Shown piece by piece: positions 11,501 to 23,667 of a stretch of DNA of 64,000 nucleotides. Position 1 is the first letter of the stretch, and every line of letters starts with the position of its first letter. Source of the stretch: Gigaspora margarita (Eukaryota > Glomeromycota > Glomeromycetes > Diversisporales > Gigasporaceae); contig WTPW01000772.1 of NCBI GenBank assembly GCA_009809945.1, forward strand, positions 179,867-243,866, read 5' to 3'. The notes beneath the pieces were generated by a model, which was not told the origin of the DNA, did no database searches, and saw only the letters and a program-made list of their open reading frames with translations. Made by a program: the position numbers and the translations under genes.

Positions 11501-11934
11501 TATATATAATTTAAAATTGGTTATATAATTAATAAATATATATATATATATATATATATATCTTTTTGTAAATTAATACTATAGAACTAGTACTATAATA
11601 TTACAGAAAGATTTTTAAGTTAAACATATTAGTTTCAATTTTATTTACTTTTAAATATAAAGCAATTTGATATCTGTACCAAAATTTGGCCACTATATTT
11701 AATATAATAATTTGTCAAATTTGGCCACTATATTTAATAGTAACTTGTCAAACATGTAGTTACCCACATATAATCATTTGGATTAAAGCTATATTTGGTA
11801 TTACTTAATAGTCCTAATAAATTAATTTTGGAAATTTTAGAAAAACTATGCTCATCTTTTGTATTTGATGACTTTCTGCTCAGAGATATTCAGGTACTAT
11901 ATGTGTTCATCTTTGATCCAAAAATAAGCTACAC

Positions 11935-12292
11935 CACGATTGACAATAGTTGAAACATAGTAAAGTCCAAATTCTGCTATGTTAAATGATTATAATCACT
12001 TAAGTAAACTTATTTGGGATATCAAAATATGCTTATCTTGAAAATTTCATATAAATTGGAGAACTTTTTATTATTTGACTTTTAATTTTTATGTTTGACA
12101 AAAAAATTAAAATTTGTTAAAAAAATATTTAACGAATGTAAAAATTAAAAGTTAAATAATAAAAACTTTTCCAATTTGTATGAAAATTTCTGAGAATATG
12201 TATTTTTATCTTATAAACATATTTACTTAAGCGCTTATAATCGATTTACATAGTAAAATTTAGATATTACTATGTAGCAACTACTTGTAAAT
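11935..12292. mobile_element. solo copy of the inner hairpin of the hAT composites
   Basis: About 350 bp matches the inner hairpin of the composites at 10.1 and 12.6 kb: ACATAGTAAAGTC...GACTTTTAATTTTTATG / AAAAATTAAAAGT...TACTATGTAGCAACTA. It lacks the GGGTC-type outer parts and their TAGGG ends. So the hairpin can exist without the outer shell. Confidence 0.75.
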
Positions 12293-12479
12293 TTTCCTAT
12301 AATTTGGATATCAGATATTTTCAGATATCATGCTCATATTTTATGTTTAACAAAGTTCTATTTGGAAATATTTGGACCCTCCAAAATTGGCCACCTTAGT
12401 CACATGACACTAATTCTAGGTTACATGCACCATAGAAAAGTTATTTGATAGTCACATTACACCTGATCTTGGTTATGGT

Positions 12480-13116
12480 ACAGTAACTAGGGATCTTAGT
12501 GGGTGGGTTTGGGCCTGACCCAAGTTAGACCCACTTGGGTCAAAACCTGACCTGGGTCTGACCTGCCTCACGTCAAACCTGACCCAGGTCTAATCCAACC
12601 CAACCTAACCCAGTTTAAACCCAGGTCGATAATAGTTGCTACATAGTAAAGTCTAACTTTTGCTATATAAATCAATAATGTCTGCTTAAGTAAACTTGTT
12701 TGAAAGATCAAAATGCATATATACTAAAATTTTTATCCAAATTGGGAAAATTTTCATTATTTGACTTTTAATTTTTACGTTCAACGAAAAACTTAAAATC
12801 TTTTTAAAAAATATGTTTGACGAATGTAAAAATTAAAAGTCAAATAATAATAACATCTCCAATCTGGATAAAAATTTCAAAGTATATGCATTTTGTTCTT
12901 CCAAACAAGTTTACTTAAGCAGAGTTTATCGATTTACACAGTAAAACTTTGACTTTGCTATGTAGCGACTACTTGTGATCATTGTAAATAATCTGCCCCA
13001 AGTCTGACCTGACCTGGGTTTTCTCTGACCCGGGTCTGACCAGACCTGCATTTGATCTGATCTGACCCGACCTGGGTTGGGTCAGACCTGGCCCAGCTAA
13101 GACCCCTAACAGTAAC
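12480..13116. mobile_element. hAT-type composite element, second copy, target duplication ACAGTAAC
   Basis: The element is 12488-13108 (621 bp) with ends TAGGGATCTTAGTGGGT and CAGCTAAGACCCCTA. It is flanked by identical ACAGTAAC at 12480-12487 and 13109-13116. Outer GGTCTGACC-type repeats enclose an inner ~340-bp hairpin (about 12630-12975) homologous to the one in the element at 10076-10683. The different target duplications show two independent insertions of the same composite. Confidence 0.92.
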
Positions 13117-13559
13117 CTACAGTTACAAATTTATTAATCCTTATTTAAATATTAAAAATTAGATTTAGTATTCTAATATTTAAAATTTTGTTTAAAATTT
13201 TTAGAGCTATATTCTGATCATTTGGGCACATGATCAGGAATGATCTCCTTTTTATAGAGTCTTTTATGCAAATTTTTATTTGCATTAATTTAATATATAA
13301 TAATTGCTTATTTATTGTTGATAGTATAGATGCGATCCATTATCCATGTTCCTATATAAAATTTAACAAATATCTGGATATCTGGATTCTTCACAATAAT
13401 TTTGCCATAAAATTAAGCTAGCAGATATCCAGATCACATCTCTAGTTGATAGAGAGTTCAGAATTATAATATGATATTATGTTTATAATTAACTATTTTT
13501 CACTTTGCATAATTAATAAAATAGGTGTAATAATTACATAGATTGATTAGATAGATTGT
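13117..13559. other. AT-rich stretch without a gene
   Basis: Nothing supportable. A word ATATCTGGATATCTGGAT near 13372 is shared in type with the GGATATCC-rich region at 28.4 kb. Confidence 0.4.
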
Positions 13560-16500
13560 GATTAGCCAATTCATGCTATAGTTATTAGAATAGTAAGCAA
13601 ATTCTGGAGCAGAATTTTATACAATAGAAACTACAATGAAACTAACTTATCCTTGACTATATTTTGTAATTATCAAAATAGTGAGTAAACTCAAACAGAA
13701 TTTTTTTGCAATGATAATTTTAATATAAACTAAAAACCTTAACCACATGCTGCAACTATTAGAATAGCAAATAAGTTCTATAGCAGAATAGAAATTATGA
13801 TAATTTTGATACAAAATAATTCTAATACAAACTAATCAACTACATAAAAATTATGATAATTCAATACAAACTAACTGAAATAGCAGTATTTTTTGCAAGT
13901 TTTTTTTTATAATAGATATGATTTTAATTTTAATACAAACTAATTCAACTTTAATTATTATAAATAAATCATATGATAATTCCAATACAAACTAACAAAT
14001 TTGACCATATATTGTATTTAATAAGTAAGTTTGCAACAAAGGTTTTTATAGTTAAATCATAATTTACTTTAATCACATATAGTACTATGCTATGCTCACT
14101 TTATAACAAGTAAGTCATAATAGAATTTTTATATATAGTATCTATTAAAATAGTAAGTAAATTTTGTAACAGAATTTTCATGGTAGAAATTATAATAATT
14201 TTGATATAACCTACTTGACTATATACTTTAGTAATTGAAATAGTAAATAAGTAAATTTTTTATAATTTACAATAGAATCAAAATATTCTGTATAAACCAA
14301 ACTATAATAAAATCATAAGAATTCATATATAATCTATTCCAATATATACTGTAACTATTAGAATTGTAAGTTTAATTAGAAATTATAATAATTATACCAA
14401 CTATATATCATGGTTACTAGAATAAGTTAATTTGTATGTAAAGATAAAACTAACTTTTATACAATCTAAAAAATAAAAAAATCAAGTTTTGTAATAAAAT
14501 ATATTATGACAAATTATGATAATAATAACTTCAATATAAATTAATTCAATATTTATATTATAAATTGCATTAATAAGTAAATTCTGTAATAGGATGCTTT
14601 ACAATAGCTTATAATAAAAATTGCAATAGTTTCAATATGGGCCAAATAATACTATTATTACTGAGCAAGAAAGTTTGTAGAGGAATGTTTATAGTAACTT
14701 GTAATAGAAATTATAATAGAACTCACATGCAAACTAATTAATTATATACTAAGATTACCAAATTAGTAAGTTTTACAATAGAAGTTTTCTAGTATTATAA
14801 TAGAAATTATAATAATTTAGATACAAACAAACTAATATAATCTAATTGAATTTCTACAACATATAATATTAGAAGTCACAAGGATTCTAATGAAAACAAT
14901 TTGATTTTAATATATATTGATTTATATATATATGAATATCTAAACTCAGATTAATTTGTATTATAACATTATAGCTTTTTTTTTATATTTTTGACATGCT
15001 GCTTAAAATGCCTAAATGCCAAAATAATTGTGGCTACTTAAAATATTTTTAGTTATCATACCAAAATAATTTTAGTTGACAAAATTGTTTTTGGTAGATA
15101 TAATTATTTTTGACTGCTAAAATTAGAGATAGCAAGTTTAATAAAGTATTGTTATTATTATTTCCAATTATTTTCTATTATTTTTTGCATAATAAGTAAG
15201 AATAAGTAAGAATTATGATACCTGATCAGCAAATGATTGTATTTAAAATTTGTCTTCAAGATTATATTTGTAAAATATAATAAGTAATAATTATTTATTA
15301 TAGAAATCGCATAATTTCAAATACAAATGAAAATAATTATAACATGATTATTGTCACTAAAATAGCGAGTAAGCTTTGTAACAGAATTTTTTACTTTTAC
15401 TCATGGTAGAAGTCATAATGATTTCAATGCAACCAAATCGACCTTAATCACATGCAGTAATAGGTCAAAGTTTTGTAATAGAAACACACAATAATGAAAA
15501 TAATTATAATCATTCGGTACAGCATTTACAAGTAAGTTCTGTAACAGAATATTTTACAGTAACGCATAATAGAAATTACGATTATTTCAATAAAATTAAC
15601 CTTAACTAAACATGCTATGGGTTACTGGAATAACAAGGTCATAACAAATTTTTATGATAACTTATAATCGAAATTATGTTAATTCTGATACAAGCTAATT
15701 CAATCTTAACACACACCGCAATTACAATATCAATTTTTATAAAACATACTTACTCAACTTTAACAATATACAGTGATCAAGTTCAGTAATCATAATCAAT
15801 GGTAAAAAATCACGAAAAAATCACAATGCAAACTAATTCATTGCATACTAAGTCATCAGAATAGCAAATTAGTTTTGTAACAGAAATATTTTATAATAGA
15901 ACATAATTTCAATACAAACTAGCATAAATTAATCAATGGGCACCGCATTTGATAGTAAGTTTCGCAACAGAATGTTCTACGGTAATGCATGATAGAATTT
16001 ACGATAATTTCAATATAAATTAACCTTAACCAAACATGTTATGGGTTACTGGAATAGCGAGTAAATTTCATAACAAAATTTTTATAGTAACTTATGTTGA
16101 GCGAAATTATAATTTTGAAACAAGCCAATTCAACCTTAACCACACATCGTAGTTATCAGAATAGAAGGTTCTGTAACATAGTTTTTTTTATAGTAATATT
16201 AAAATCACAATATTCACAGTGCAACTTTAACTACATAATGTGGCACCGGAATAACAAATTTAGTAACAGAATTTTCACCAACCCACAGAATTTTTACAGT
16301 ATTTCATTATTGAAATTACAATAATTTCAATAAAACTAATTCAAACTAAACACGTTTATTGTCTCTGGGAATAACGGGTAAGTTTTGTAACAGAGTTTCT
16401 TACAGTAACTCATGGTAGAAATTACGATCATTCCAACATGATCTAACTCGACCTTAATCATATACTGTGGTGATCGGAATAGCAAACGAGTCCTATAACA

Positions 16501-16620
16501 GAATTCAATACAGTAATTAATGATTAAAATCATAAGAATTATAATAAAACCTTACCACTGTATTTACCACATTTGCGACTTAGTTTGTAACAGAATGTTT
16601 TACAGTAATCGTGTAAGATA
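13560..16620. repeat. satellite B, main block (~3 kb, unit ~100 bp)
   Basis: About 30 degenerate tandem units. The working consensus in order is AGTAAGTTTTGTAACAGAAT, TTTTTACAGTAACTCATGATAG, AAATTAYRATAATTTCAATA, CAAACTAATTCAACCTTAAC, CACATACTGTAGTTATCAGAATAGC. Units at the right end (about 15.3-16.6 kb) are best conserved, with the word GTAACAGAAT recurring at roughly 90-115-bp steps. The left part is more decayed. No gene lies inside, and the short open frames follow the repeat. Confidence 0.85.
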
Positions 16621-16780
16621 ACTATAATTCTAGTGTTAGCTAATGCAGCCTTAATTATAGAATTTTTTACAAAAATTGTCACGGTTGATGCTGAAGCTAT
16701 GACCTATTTTGATATAAATTTTAAAAATTTTTTTTTGGATGCTTTTTTGTTTTTGTCTTATAGGGTTTGGGTAACTCATA

Positions 16781-17010
16781 CAGGGGAGTCCCCAAAATTC
16801 CGGGTCGGGATACGTCGGAGTGCATCGGAATCATGGTCGGCTGGATCGGAATTGATCGATTTTGCCCCAAGATCATAAAAAATTTTACTAATAAATCATA
16901 TCCATTCATTAAGTAAAAAATGCCCAGCTGATATAAAACCTGCTAACAAGTAGGACTAAACGCCGACCTAGATCCGACGCATCCGACCCGGAAATTTGGG
17001 GACAGCCCTG
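16781..17010. mobile_element. MITE with CAGGG ends, copy 1
   Basis: A 230-bp element with inverted ends CAGGGGAGTCCCCAAAATTC, CGGGTCGG and CCGACCCGGAAATTTGGGGACAGCCCTG (shown in parts). The second copy is at 31152-31365. Both copies share CGGAGTGCATCGGAATCATG and the AATAAATCATATCCATTCAT interior. CAGGG ends suggest the hAT superfamily, but no 8-bp duplication is seen, and both copies also share the flanking AACTCATA, so the true ends may lie slightly further out. Confidence 0.75.
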
Positions 17011-17167
17011 TAAAAATCCTGAACACACTAGTTTAATATAAGACGCCTCAATTAGTGATATCGACATTACCAGACGGCAGACTGAGGGCCGACCCGTAAC
17101 TTCATGGGCCGGGCCGATTAAGAATGTTCTAGCAAAAATTTACAGTAACAAATATGTTTTGTATAAA

Positions 17168-18421
17168 ACATATCGGCCGATTTTGATTTTTGGGCCTTTT
17201 TTGGACCAAAAGTTACACAAATTTTTTGTTCTTAAGTAACGTCGAAAAAAATAACAAATGAAGCACTTGTAAAAAAGCGCTTTTTAGCCTCTAGACTAGA
17301 GATTGACAAATCACAGTTTTTTCAAAAATCCTGCGTGACACGCACGGATCCCACGCGGGATCGGATTACAAATTTCCGGGTTTTTTAATTTTTTTTGTCT
17401 AACAAAAAAAAAATCATGCAGAATTTATTATTGAAAATTTATTTTCTTGTTCAAATTAGTTATTTTCTTATAAATCCTATTTATTCTAAATAAAAACGCT
17501 TATATGGATTTTTGCTTATATATAAAATGGGTAAAATTTACATAAAGAATTCTTATAATATTTAAGCATAAAATAATTTAATCTTATTGATTTTATACAT
17601 ATGAAATATTAAAATTTTAACTAATTTAGATTTTGCCTAAATTTTTTATAATTATTTAAATAAATAATTAATAACAGTTAAATTAATTATTTTAATAAAT
17701 AAAAATAAAATATAAAAATAATACGCTTACCAATTTGATTTTTAAAAAATATATTATATATATATATTATATATATTTATAATAAAATAGTCAGAGGATT
17801 CTATGTAGAAGTGTAAGAAGCATGATATGCATATGTAAAAGCGATATACAAATAAATAAATTCGATATAGAAGTGCATGTAACTATAAAAATGTATATGT
17901 GAAACGATATACAGTACAGGCAAATAAATTCCTCATGTATATCGATGCATATCAAATGCCAAATAGGAATTGGCCTAGATATGTTAATGCAGGCCAGATA
18001 ATATGGTAATGCCGGCCGGACTATTTTATTTTGGGATCATATTAAAAATTCCGCGCGGGCTCTAAAAATCTCGCGCGGATCACGCACGTGTCCATCTTTA
18101 CTCTAGCAAGATTAAAAAACAAAAAACCCCCCGAATAAAACAGCTATACTAAGTTGTAAAAAGAAGTACTTTTACCGTTTGTTGATATATTAGGAGTAAC
18201 TATCAAGGGCAAATTCGGAAGCAAATTTTTAAAATAATAGCCTTTTAAACATACTTTTGACTTATAATGAAATATGTAAATCTCATAATTTTTACATATT
18301 TAATTAGAAGTACAAAGTTAGTTTAAAAGGCCGTTTTTATGAAATAATTTTAAGCGCAAAATTTTTTGATAATCTCAATTATGGTTGATTGATTTTGGGG
18401 GCAAAACAAATCGGCCGATAT
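17168..18421. mobile_element. foldback with nested TIR element
   Basis: The outer inverted words CATATCGGCCGATTTT (17168) and AAATCGGCCGATATG (about 18407) are about 1.25 kb apart. Inside lies a second pair, CTAGACTAGAGATTGACA at 17291 and TGTCCATCTTTACTCTAG ending at 18106 (14 of 18 positions complementary), with GCGCGG-rich words next to both. No convincing target duplication and no transposase; the interior is AT-rich. The nesting is inference. Confidence 0.45.
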
Positions 18422-19797
18422 GATTACAAATGCATCATTAATATCATGAAATAAAACAGTAGTCTTTTTTTTTTATGGTCAAAAATTCTTTATTGCTAAA
18501 TCATTTATTTTAACTTATTAGATTCCTTGCATAGAAGCGTTACTTTTTAATCCATTTACCTTTTTATCTGCTTACATTTTTTTTAAATTCGAAATTATCT
18601 AATTAATAATCTTCAGATTCGAATTTATTAAATCGAAATCCAGATTCATTCCAACACAAGATCAACAATAACGATAGCAAAAGTAAAGCAGGAGTACCGG
18701 TGGCGCTCCGTTTAAATTTGTAAAACATATAATTTGATTGGCTAATTATCATGTGAAAAAAATACATAAACTTTCATGTAACATTGAGGCTTTCCCCGTT
18801 TTGTCTTATGTTTTAAAAATCAGGTCATTTATATGAGTGGCACACAATAAACATCTACGAGTAGAAAAAATTACCGAATCAAAATTTTTGGCTTGTTGCC
18901 CCTTATGGCTGTACATATGGGCGGATTTTTTTGACTTTTGGTGATGATTAACAATAATGAAGACAATGATTTGCTGATCACAATAATTTGAAAGACACTA
19001 TAATTAAGTAATTGTATTTGATTGGTTGATTAATTTTTTTTGTTATTAAATGCGTATGAAACCGTTATGAAACCATTTTATAAAAAAGTATAAAAAACTA
19101 TGATAAAATTAAAGCACAAAATTATTTGATTGTTCCATTACATCCTTTATTATTAATATTTTGATATAGTGATATATTTCGTTGTTAAAATATCAAATTC
19201 ATAACTTATTTTATATTACACCATTTAATTTTTAATGATCACAATATTCTCATTAAAAATTTTCTCTTTTATATAGGTGTATATATGATGATAAAGTTTG
19301 ATTTTTACTTCAGGTTTTCCCTGCGCTTCATATAACTGCAGTTTTTCTATGATTTTTTATAATAATCGAGTATTTAAATTTATGCATTTTGACTATCATT
19401 TATTCATTTTTTATTATATATCTTTATTGCATTTTTTATTATAAGTCTTTTATTGCATATATCTTGCATTATTATTGTTATTTATTATTAAATGTTTCCT
19501 GATGTACTACACATACAAAACGTGAAGTTGATCTTCATACATTATTTAATTCTCTATATAAGTATACTTTTCGGTTCACTTCATTCCGTTTAAAAATTAA
19601 TAAAAACCCAACATTGTAAAATTAATAATACCCTAGATATATTTAAAAAAATTAAAAAAAAAGCATAATAAGATAACCAAATAAATACAAAAGTACAGCT
19701 ATTTTTTTCATATAAATTTCTTGTTATCAGGAATATACAAGAAATTAAAGCGCATTGTCATAAAACAATAATTTTCAAGGTTTACAAGTTTGAAAAG
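18422..19797. other. gene-free stretch and upstream region of the first O-fucosyltransferase-like gene
   Basis: No gene recognised. A TATATAAG word at 19555 lies about 240 bp before the next start codon and could be a TATA element. An AT-rich leader follows. Regulation cannot be read further. Confidence 0.4.
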
Positions 19798-21084
19798 ATG
19801 ATATTATCATCTAAATCAGTTTCACTTATTATTACATTATTTATATTATTATTTCCTTTTTTCCTTTGGGAAATTGACAAATATTTCTACAACAAACCTA
19901 AAGAACTAAAATTTGAACCATCAGATAACGAAATAAATCAAAAATATTGTGGTACAAATGAATGTAAATTTTTATTTGCTTATAATGTCGTTGAGCAGGA
20001 ATCTCAATCAAACCAACATTTTATCTCTTTCATACAAATTGCGCAACAATTGGGTCGCATAATGGTATTGACTAATGTTGGAGAGTCAAGTATATCATCA
20101 CTCAAAAATTTTCCTTTTGATTTTTATTATAATATTGATGAATTACGTAGAAAATTTCCGGAAGTAAAATTTATTTCACAACAACAATTTCAAAAATGGA
20201 CTAAGGAACGATACTTTAAACCAGACATAATACATGTGTTACTCGAAGATTCAAAGTTTGATCCTAATTACACAATTCAATATGACATTTCATACATTGA
20301 TAAACTTGTGAAAGAATATAGAATAGATCAATTTGATTTTAATTTAAATAATTCAGTAATATTTAAACAAGTAGGTGTTGGTATTACTGCTGGACCGAGA
20401 AAAAGCGAGAATAATGAACTAAGAGAGTTTTTATCAGCTGAATTAAAAAGCAATGCTGAAGTTATGCTGATAACGCATGAAACAATACGTCATGCAATAT
20501 TCGAAAAACTCACACCGATGCCATATGCAAGTCACATTACCAAGGCGGCTTTAAACATTACAAAAAACTTAAAGCCATACATTGCGATTCATTGGCGTAT
20601 GGAAAAAGGTCGAATAAATCTTATGCCAAAATGCTCTAAAAGTCTTGTAACTTATCTAAGAAAACTTAAAAAAAGAACCGGAATTAAAAATATTTATTTG
20701 GCAACGGATTATCCATTTTTCAGACAAAATAAAACACAGTCACGCACATTTACTCGAATATATGAAGAACATCATACAGCAATGAAAATTTTAAACATTT
20801 CATTTAATTTAAACACTTGGGTATCAACTCATGGGTTAGATTATCTTCAGTCTTATCCTATAAAAAATGAACAATTACAAGAGGAACTTGAAGGTAGTGG
20901 TATTCAAGGGGTCTTTGATAAATTGATTTTAACACAAGCTGATTATTTTGTAAGTGGTCCTAAAGAATGTTGCAGATTTAATAGTACCTATACACACCAA
21001 GTTATTAGGGCAAGAAAAGAAATGTTAAAAAATAATATAAAATTTAAAAATCTTATTAGCCGATGGAAACTGAAGCCAAAATAA
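19798..21084 (+). CDS. O-fucosyltransferase-like type II membrane protein (HWR motif)
   Basis: An intact 428-codon, intronless gene. A single hydrophobic segment at about residues 8-24 followed by charged residues predicts a type II signal anchor, with the catalytic part in the Golgi/ER lumen. The core reads IAIHWRMEKGR at about 262-272, where the H-x-R is the conserved substrate-phosphate-binding motif of GDP-fucose O-fucosyltransferase-type (GT65/GT68-like) enzymes. It is followed by IYLATD at about 299-304, the usual second conserved block, and VFDKLILTQADYFVSG near 372-387, the usual C-terminal block. A Cys pair follows. The start at 19798 places the anchor right at the N terminus, as expected. 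The gene is followed 1.4 kb downstream by a second, divergent member in the same orientation. Family assignment is from motif recognition. The acceptor substrate is unknown, and other GT-B nucleotide-sugar transferases with this motif cannot be excluded. Confidence 0.8.
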   Translation: MILSSKSVSLIITLFILLFPFFLWEIDKYFYNKPKELKFEPSDNEINQKYCGTNECKFLFAYNVVEQESQSNQHFISFIQIAQQLGRIMVLTNVGESSISSLKNFPFDFYYNIDELRRKFPEVKFISQQQFQKWTKERYFKPDIIHVLLEDSKFDPNYTIQYDISYIDKLVKEYRIDQFDFNLNNSVIFKQVGVGITAGPRKSENNELREFLSAELKSNAEVMLITHETIRHAIFEKLTPMPYASHITKAALNITKNLKPYIAIHWRMEKGRINLMPKCSKSLVTYLRKLKKRTGIKNIYLATDYPFFRQNKTQSRTFTRIYEEHHTAMKILNISFNLNTWVSTHGLDYLQSYPIKNEQLQEELEGSGIQGVFDKLILTQADYFVSGPKECCRFNSTYTHQVIRARKEMLKNNIKFKNLISRWKLKPK

Positions 21085-21970
21085 TAGTGTGAATTTAACA
21101 TGTATTTAGATAATTGTATAGATATAGTAAAGTTACATTTAAAGTTAATTATACTTTATCTATCGTTATGTACACACGTATTTGCATTTAATGAATAATT
21201 TGATGAGCACACCATTACAACTTTATTTATGTAAATAAACACGAAATAACACCCATCTGTGCACCATTCGTGTGCACCTGTATGCGTTATACGAAACTTT
21301 TTATTATCGGATCACGAGCAAATAACCTTTTTTTTTTATACTGTAAATTTTTTAAAAAATTATGCTATAAATTATGCGAATTAAATATAAAAAACGGATC
21401 TTAGCTCTCCGCTTTTGTCGAGGAACATGCTCGTGCTTAGGTTCATTATTTGTATACATTGGAATCTCCAGGATTCTCGAGGATTCTCATGGATTAAATC
21501 TGCCAAAATTATACAAATTATGCCCAAATTATGCAAACAAGCAAACAAGCCCTCTTTTTTTTTTTTATCCAAAAAGGGAAATTAGCCAATCGGAGAATGT
21601 AAAATGATTGTCCCGAATCAGTCCGACACACGAGCGAATCGGAGAAAAGCAGGAAGAAAACGAAAAAAAAAGCGAAAATACAAGAAAACGAATGTTTAAA
21701 CTCATCATTGGACACTAATTAAAAATGAGGCAATGAGAGTTTACCTTAGAAGGTGTTATTTACTCTAAATCGCCTCTCTTCACCCTAAATTTTAATTTCA
21801 CGAAGATAGTTTATTTTTATATTATTTCCTTTTGAGTTTGTATCACTCTCGGACACAATCCTGCGCCCACGCTAAATAAAATTGTAAATAGAAATGATCT
21901 GTTTCAAATTAATGCGATAACGATAAACGCATTTTAACTTTGTTATAAAAACGCCAAGACCCTAGCGTCA
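21085..21970. other. spacer without a gene
   Basis: 3' flank of the upstream transferase gene. A palindromic word pair CCAGGATTCTCGAGGATTCTCATGG lies at about 21468. Overlapping open frames here on both strands are short and repeat-driven. Confidence 0.4.
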
Positions 21971-21972
21971 CC

Positions 21973-22115
21973 AGTCTAAAAAAATTTCGTTACCAGCGTT
22001 GGGTTAGGGTTAGGGTTAGGGTTTGGGTATTTTTGTTTTTATTTTATGTTACACCGGATCTTTAGTTTTAATTTTGAACAGATAGCAAAATGTTTCAGGG
22101 TGGTGACGTTAGAAT
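21973..22115 (+). mobile_element. small MITE with internal (TTAGGG)3
   Basis: The inverted words CTAGCGTCACCA and TGGTGACGTTAG enclose about 120 bp containing GGGTTAGGGTTAGGGTTAGGG at about 22000-22022. This is the cleanest telomere-type tract in the window, and it lies inside an element rather than at an end. Confidence 0.6.
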
Positions 22116-22473
22116 GGTTTAAAAATGCATGCATTTTAAAAACATATAACAATGCAATAAATATTATACAGGATTCTTATCCTTAAAAAGGTTAATTATG
22201 TCATTTGCAGTTTAGACTATTTGTGTTTAACCGAATATTTATTCCAGATTTCTTTCGCTATAAATAAATTGTATATTGCAATCTGCAAAATTGCGTAACA
22301 ATTATAAGAATTATTTTGATTATAGAATGGTCGCATTCAAAAAAAAATTAATAATTATGGGTTTCATTGTCACAGATCTCTTAAAATAGTTGGAAGGAAT
22401 TTTTTTGTTACATGAAAATAAAGTTATAAATATGCAATGAGAATCGTAGCTAAGAATTTAACCATTTAATAAA
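22116..22473. other. upstream region of the second O-fucosyltransferase-like gene
   Basis: AT-rich leader. ATG at 22474 follows TTTAATAAA. No core promoter element can be assigned. Confidence 0.35.
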
Positions 22474-23667
22474 ATGACTATATTATTTTTCCAAAGTCAA
22501 CGCAAACGATATGCATTCTATTTTATTCTTATGGTTTTACTTGTATCTATATATTTAATTGAATATAAATCATTTTTTATATTAAACGATGATTCACCAA
22601 TAATTTATAAAGAAAAGTATTTAACTTATCTTCCACATAGTGGTTTTAATAACCAAAGAATTGCATTAGAAAATGCAATATTTCTGGCATGGTATTTGAA
22701 TAGAACTTTGATAGTTCCACCTCTTCTATTATTTAAAGGTGCTTCACCAGTCACATTTAAGCCATATGGTCAACTTTATAAAAACTTAAACACACTTACT
22801 AAAACCAATAAACTTTATAACAAGAACGTAACTTATACCATGTGGAATTGGGATGAACTTATGGACTTTACATTTGTGAAACAAAACATTAACTATATTC
22901 ATTGTCAAGATTTTAATTTCAAACACTTGACAGAATCACTTCACATTAATAATAATTCTGAAGTATATAAAGTAACTAATAGTTATCGACAACAATATTA
23001 TGATGATCCTACAACAGAACATGACTCCTTATTTGAACGAGTAAATCTGATCGACTTAAGAGATAGAAATGAAAAATTATTACATTTTGGAAGTTTATAT
23101 GCACGAGTAAAGATTATTGTTCAATATCCTGAAAATCAAAATTTTCGGAGTCAGTTAAGATATAAAATGTTAATTAATAATTTAATGATGGTTGATATTG
23201 TAAATAAAATTATCAATAAAATTGGTGGGGCTGATAGTTTTATTGGTGTACACGCAAGATTAGGTGATGGCGGATTTGCAAGGAATAAAAAACGAACGGT
23301 ACGAAAACTTATCAAAAGACTTCAAGGAGATTTTAAACATATAAAAGTAAACAATAATAGTTCTTGTTCTCATACAAAGATATATCTAGCTACAGATGTA
23401 AAAAAGAGTGCTTCTTTCCTCAAACCATTCTTTCAAACTTTTCCTTGTACATATGTACTAAGTGATTTTAAGGATTTATTGGGTCCATTAAAATCTTTAA
23501 AAAACCCCAGGGATGATAAAATAATGTATGAATTTCTAAAACGCTTTGTAGATTTACTGGCTGTTTCAAAAGGTAATAAGTTCTACCAAACAGAAAACAG
23601 TACTTTTTCAGACTACGCTAAAGTCTTAAATAAAATTTGGTTGGATACATTTAATAATCAGGTTTAA
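22474..23667 (+). CDS. O-fucosyltransferase-like type II membrane protein (HARLGD motif)
   Basis: An intact 397-codon, intronless gene. A hydrophobic anchor at about residues 12-30 predicts a type II Golgi/ER protein. Residues ~49-80 carry YLPHSGFNNQRIALENA followed by LNRTLIVPP, the N-terminal donor-side block typical of fungal O-fucosyltransferase-like proteins. HARLGD at 260-265 is the conserved HxRxGD motif, and IYLATD at about 303-308 is the second block. The C-terminal part (GNKFYQTENSTFSDYA) matches the usual family end. Sequence similarity to the upstream neighbour appears limited to these motifs, so they are distant members rather than a recent duplicate pair. The real substrate (protein Ser/Thr or glycan) is unknown. 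The start is the first ATG of the frame and sits just before the anchor. Confidence 0.85.
   Translation: MTILFFQSQRKRYAFYFILMVLLVSIYLIEYKSFFILNDDSPIIYKEKYLTYLPHSGFNNQRIALENAIFLAWYLNRTLIVPPLLLFKGASPVTFKPYGQLYKNLNTLTKTNKLYNKNVTYTMWNWDELMDFTFVKQNINYIHCQDFNFKHLTESLHINNNSEVYKVTNSYRQQYYDDPTTEHDSLFERVNLIDLRDRNEKLLHFGSLYARVKIIVQYPENQNFRSQLRYKMLINNLMMVDIVNKIINKIGGADSFIGVHARLGDGGFARNKKRTVRKLIKRLQGDFKHIKVNNNSSCSHTKIYLATDVKKSASFLKPFFQTFPCTYVLSDFKDLLGPLKSLKNPRDDKIMYEFLKRFVDLLAVSKGNKFYQTENSTFSDYAKVLNKIWLDTFNNQV

Noticed and set aside
13560-16620. A second microexon array
   Set aside because: GTAAGT and AG words occur, but their distance varies and the acceptor is not conserved; no flanking coding exons were found.
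22000-22022. Chromosome end or subtelomere
   Set aside because: Only about three TTAGGG units inside a small inverted-end element, with genes on both sides.
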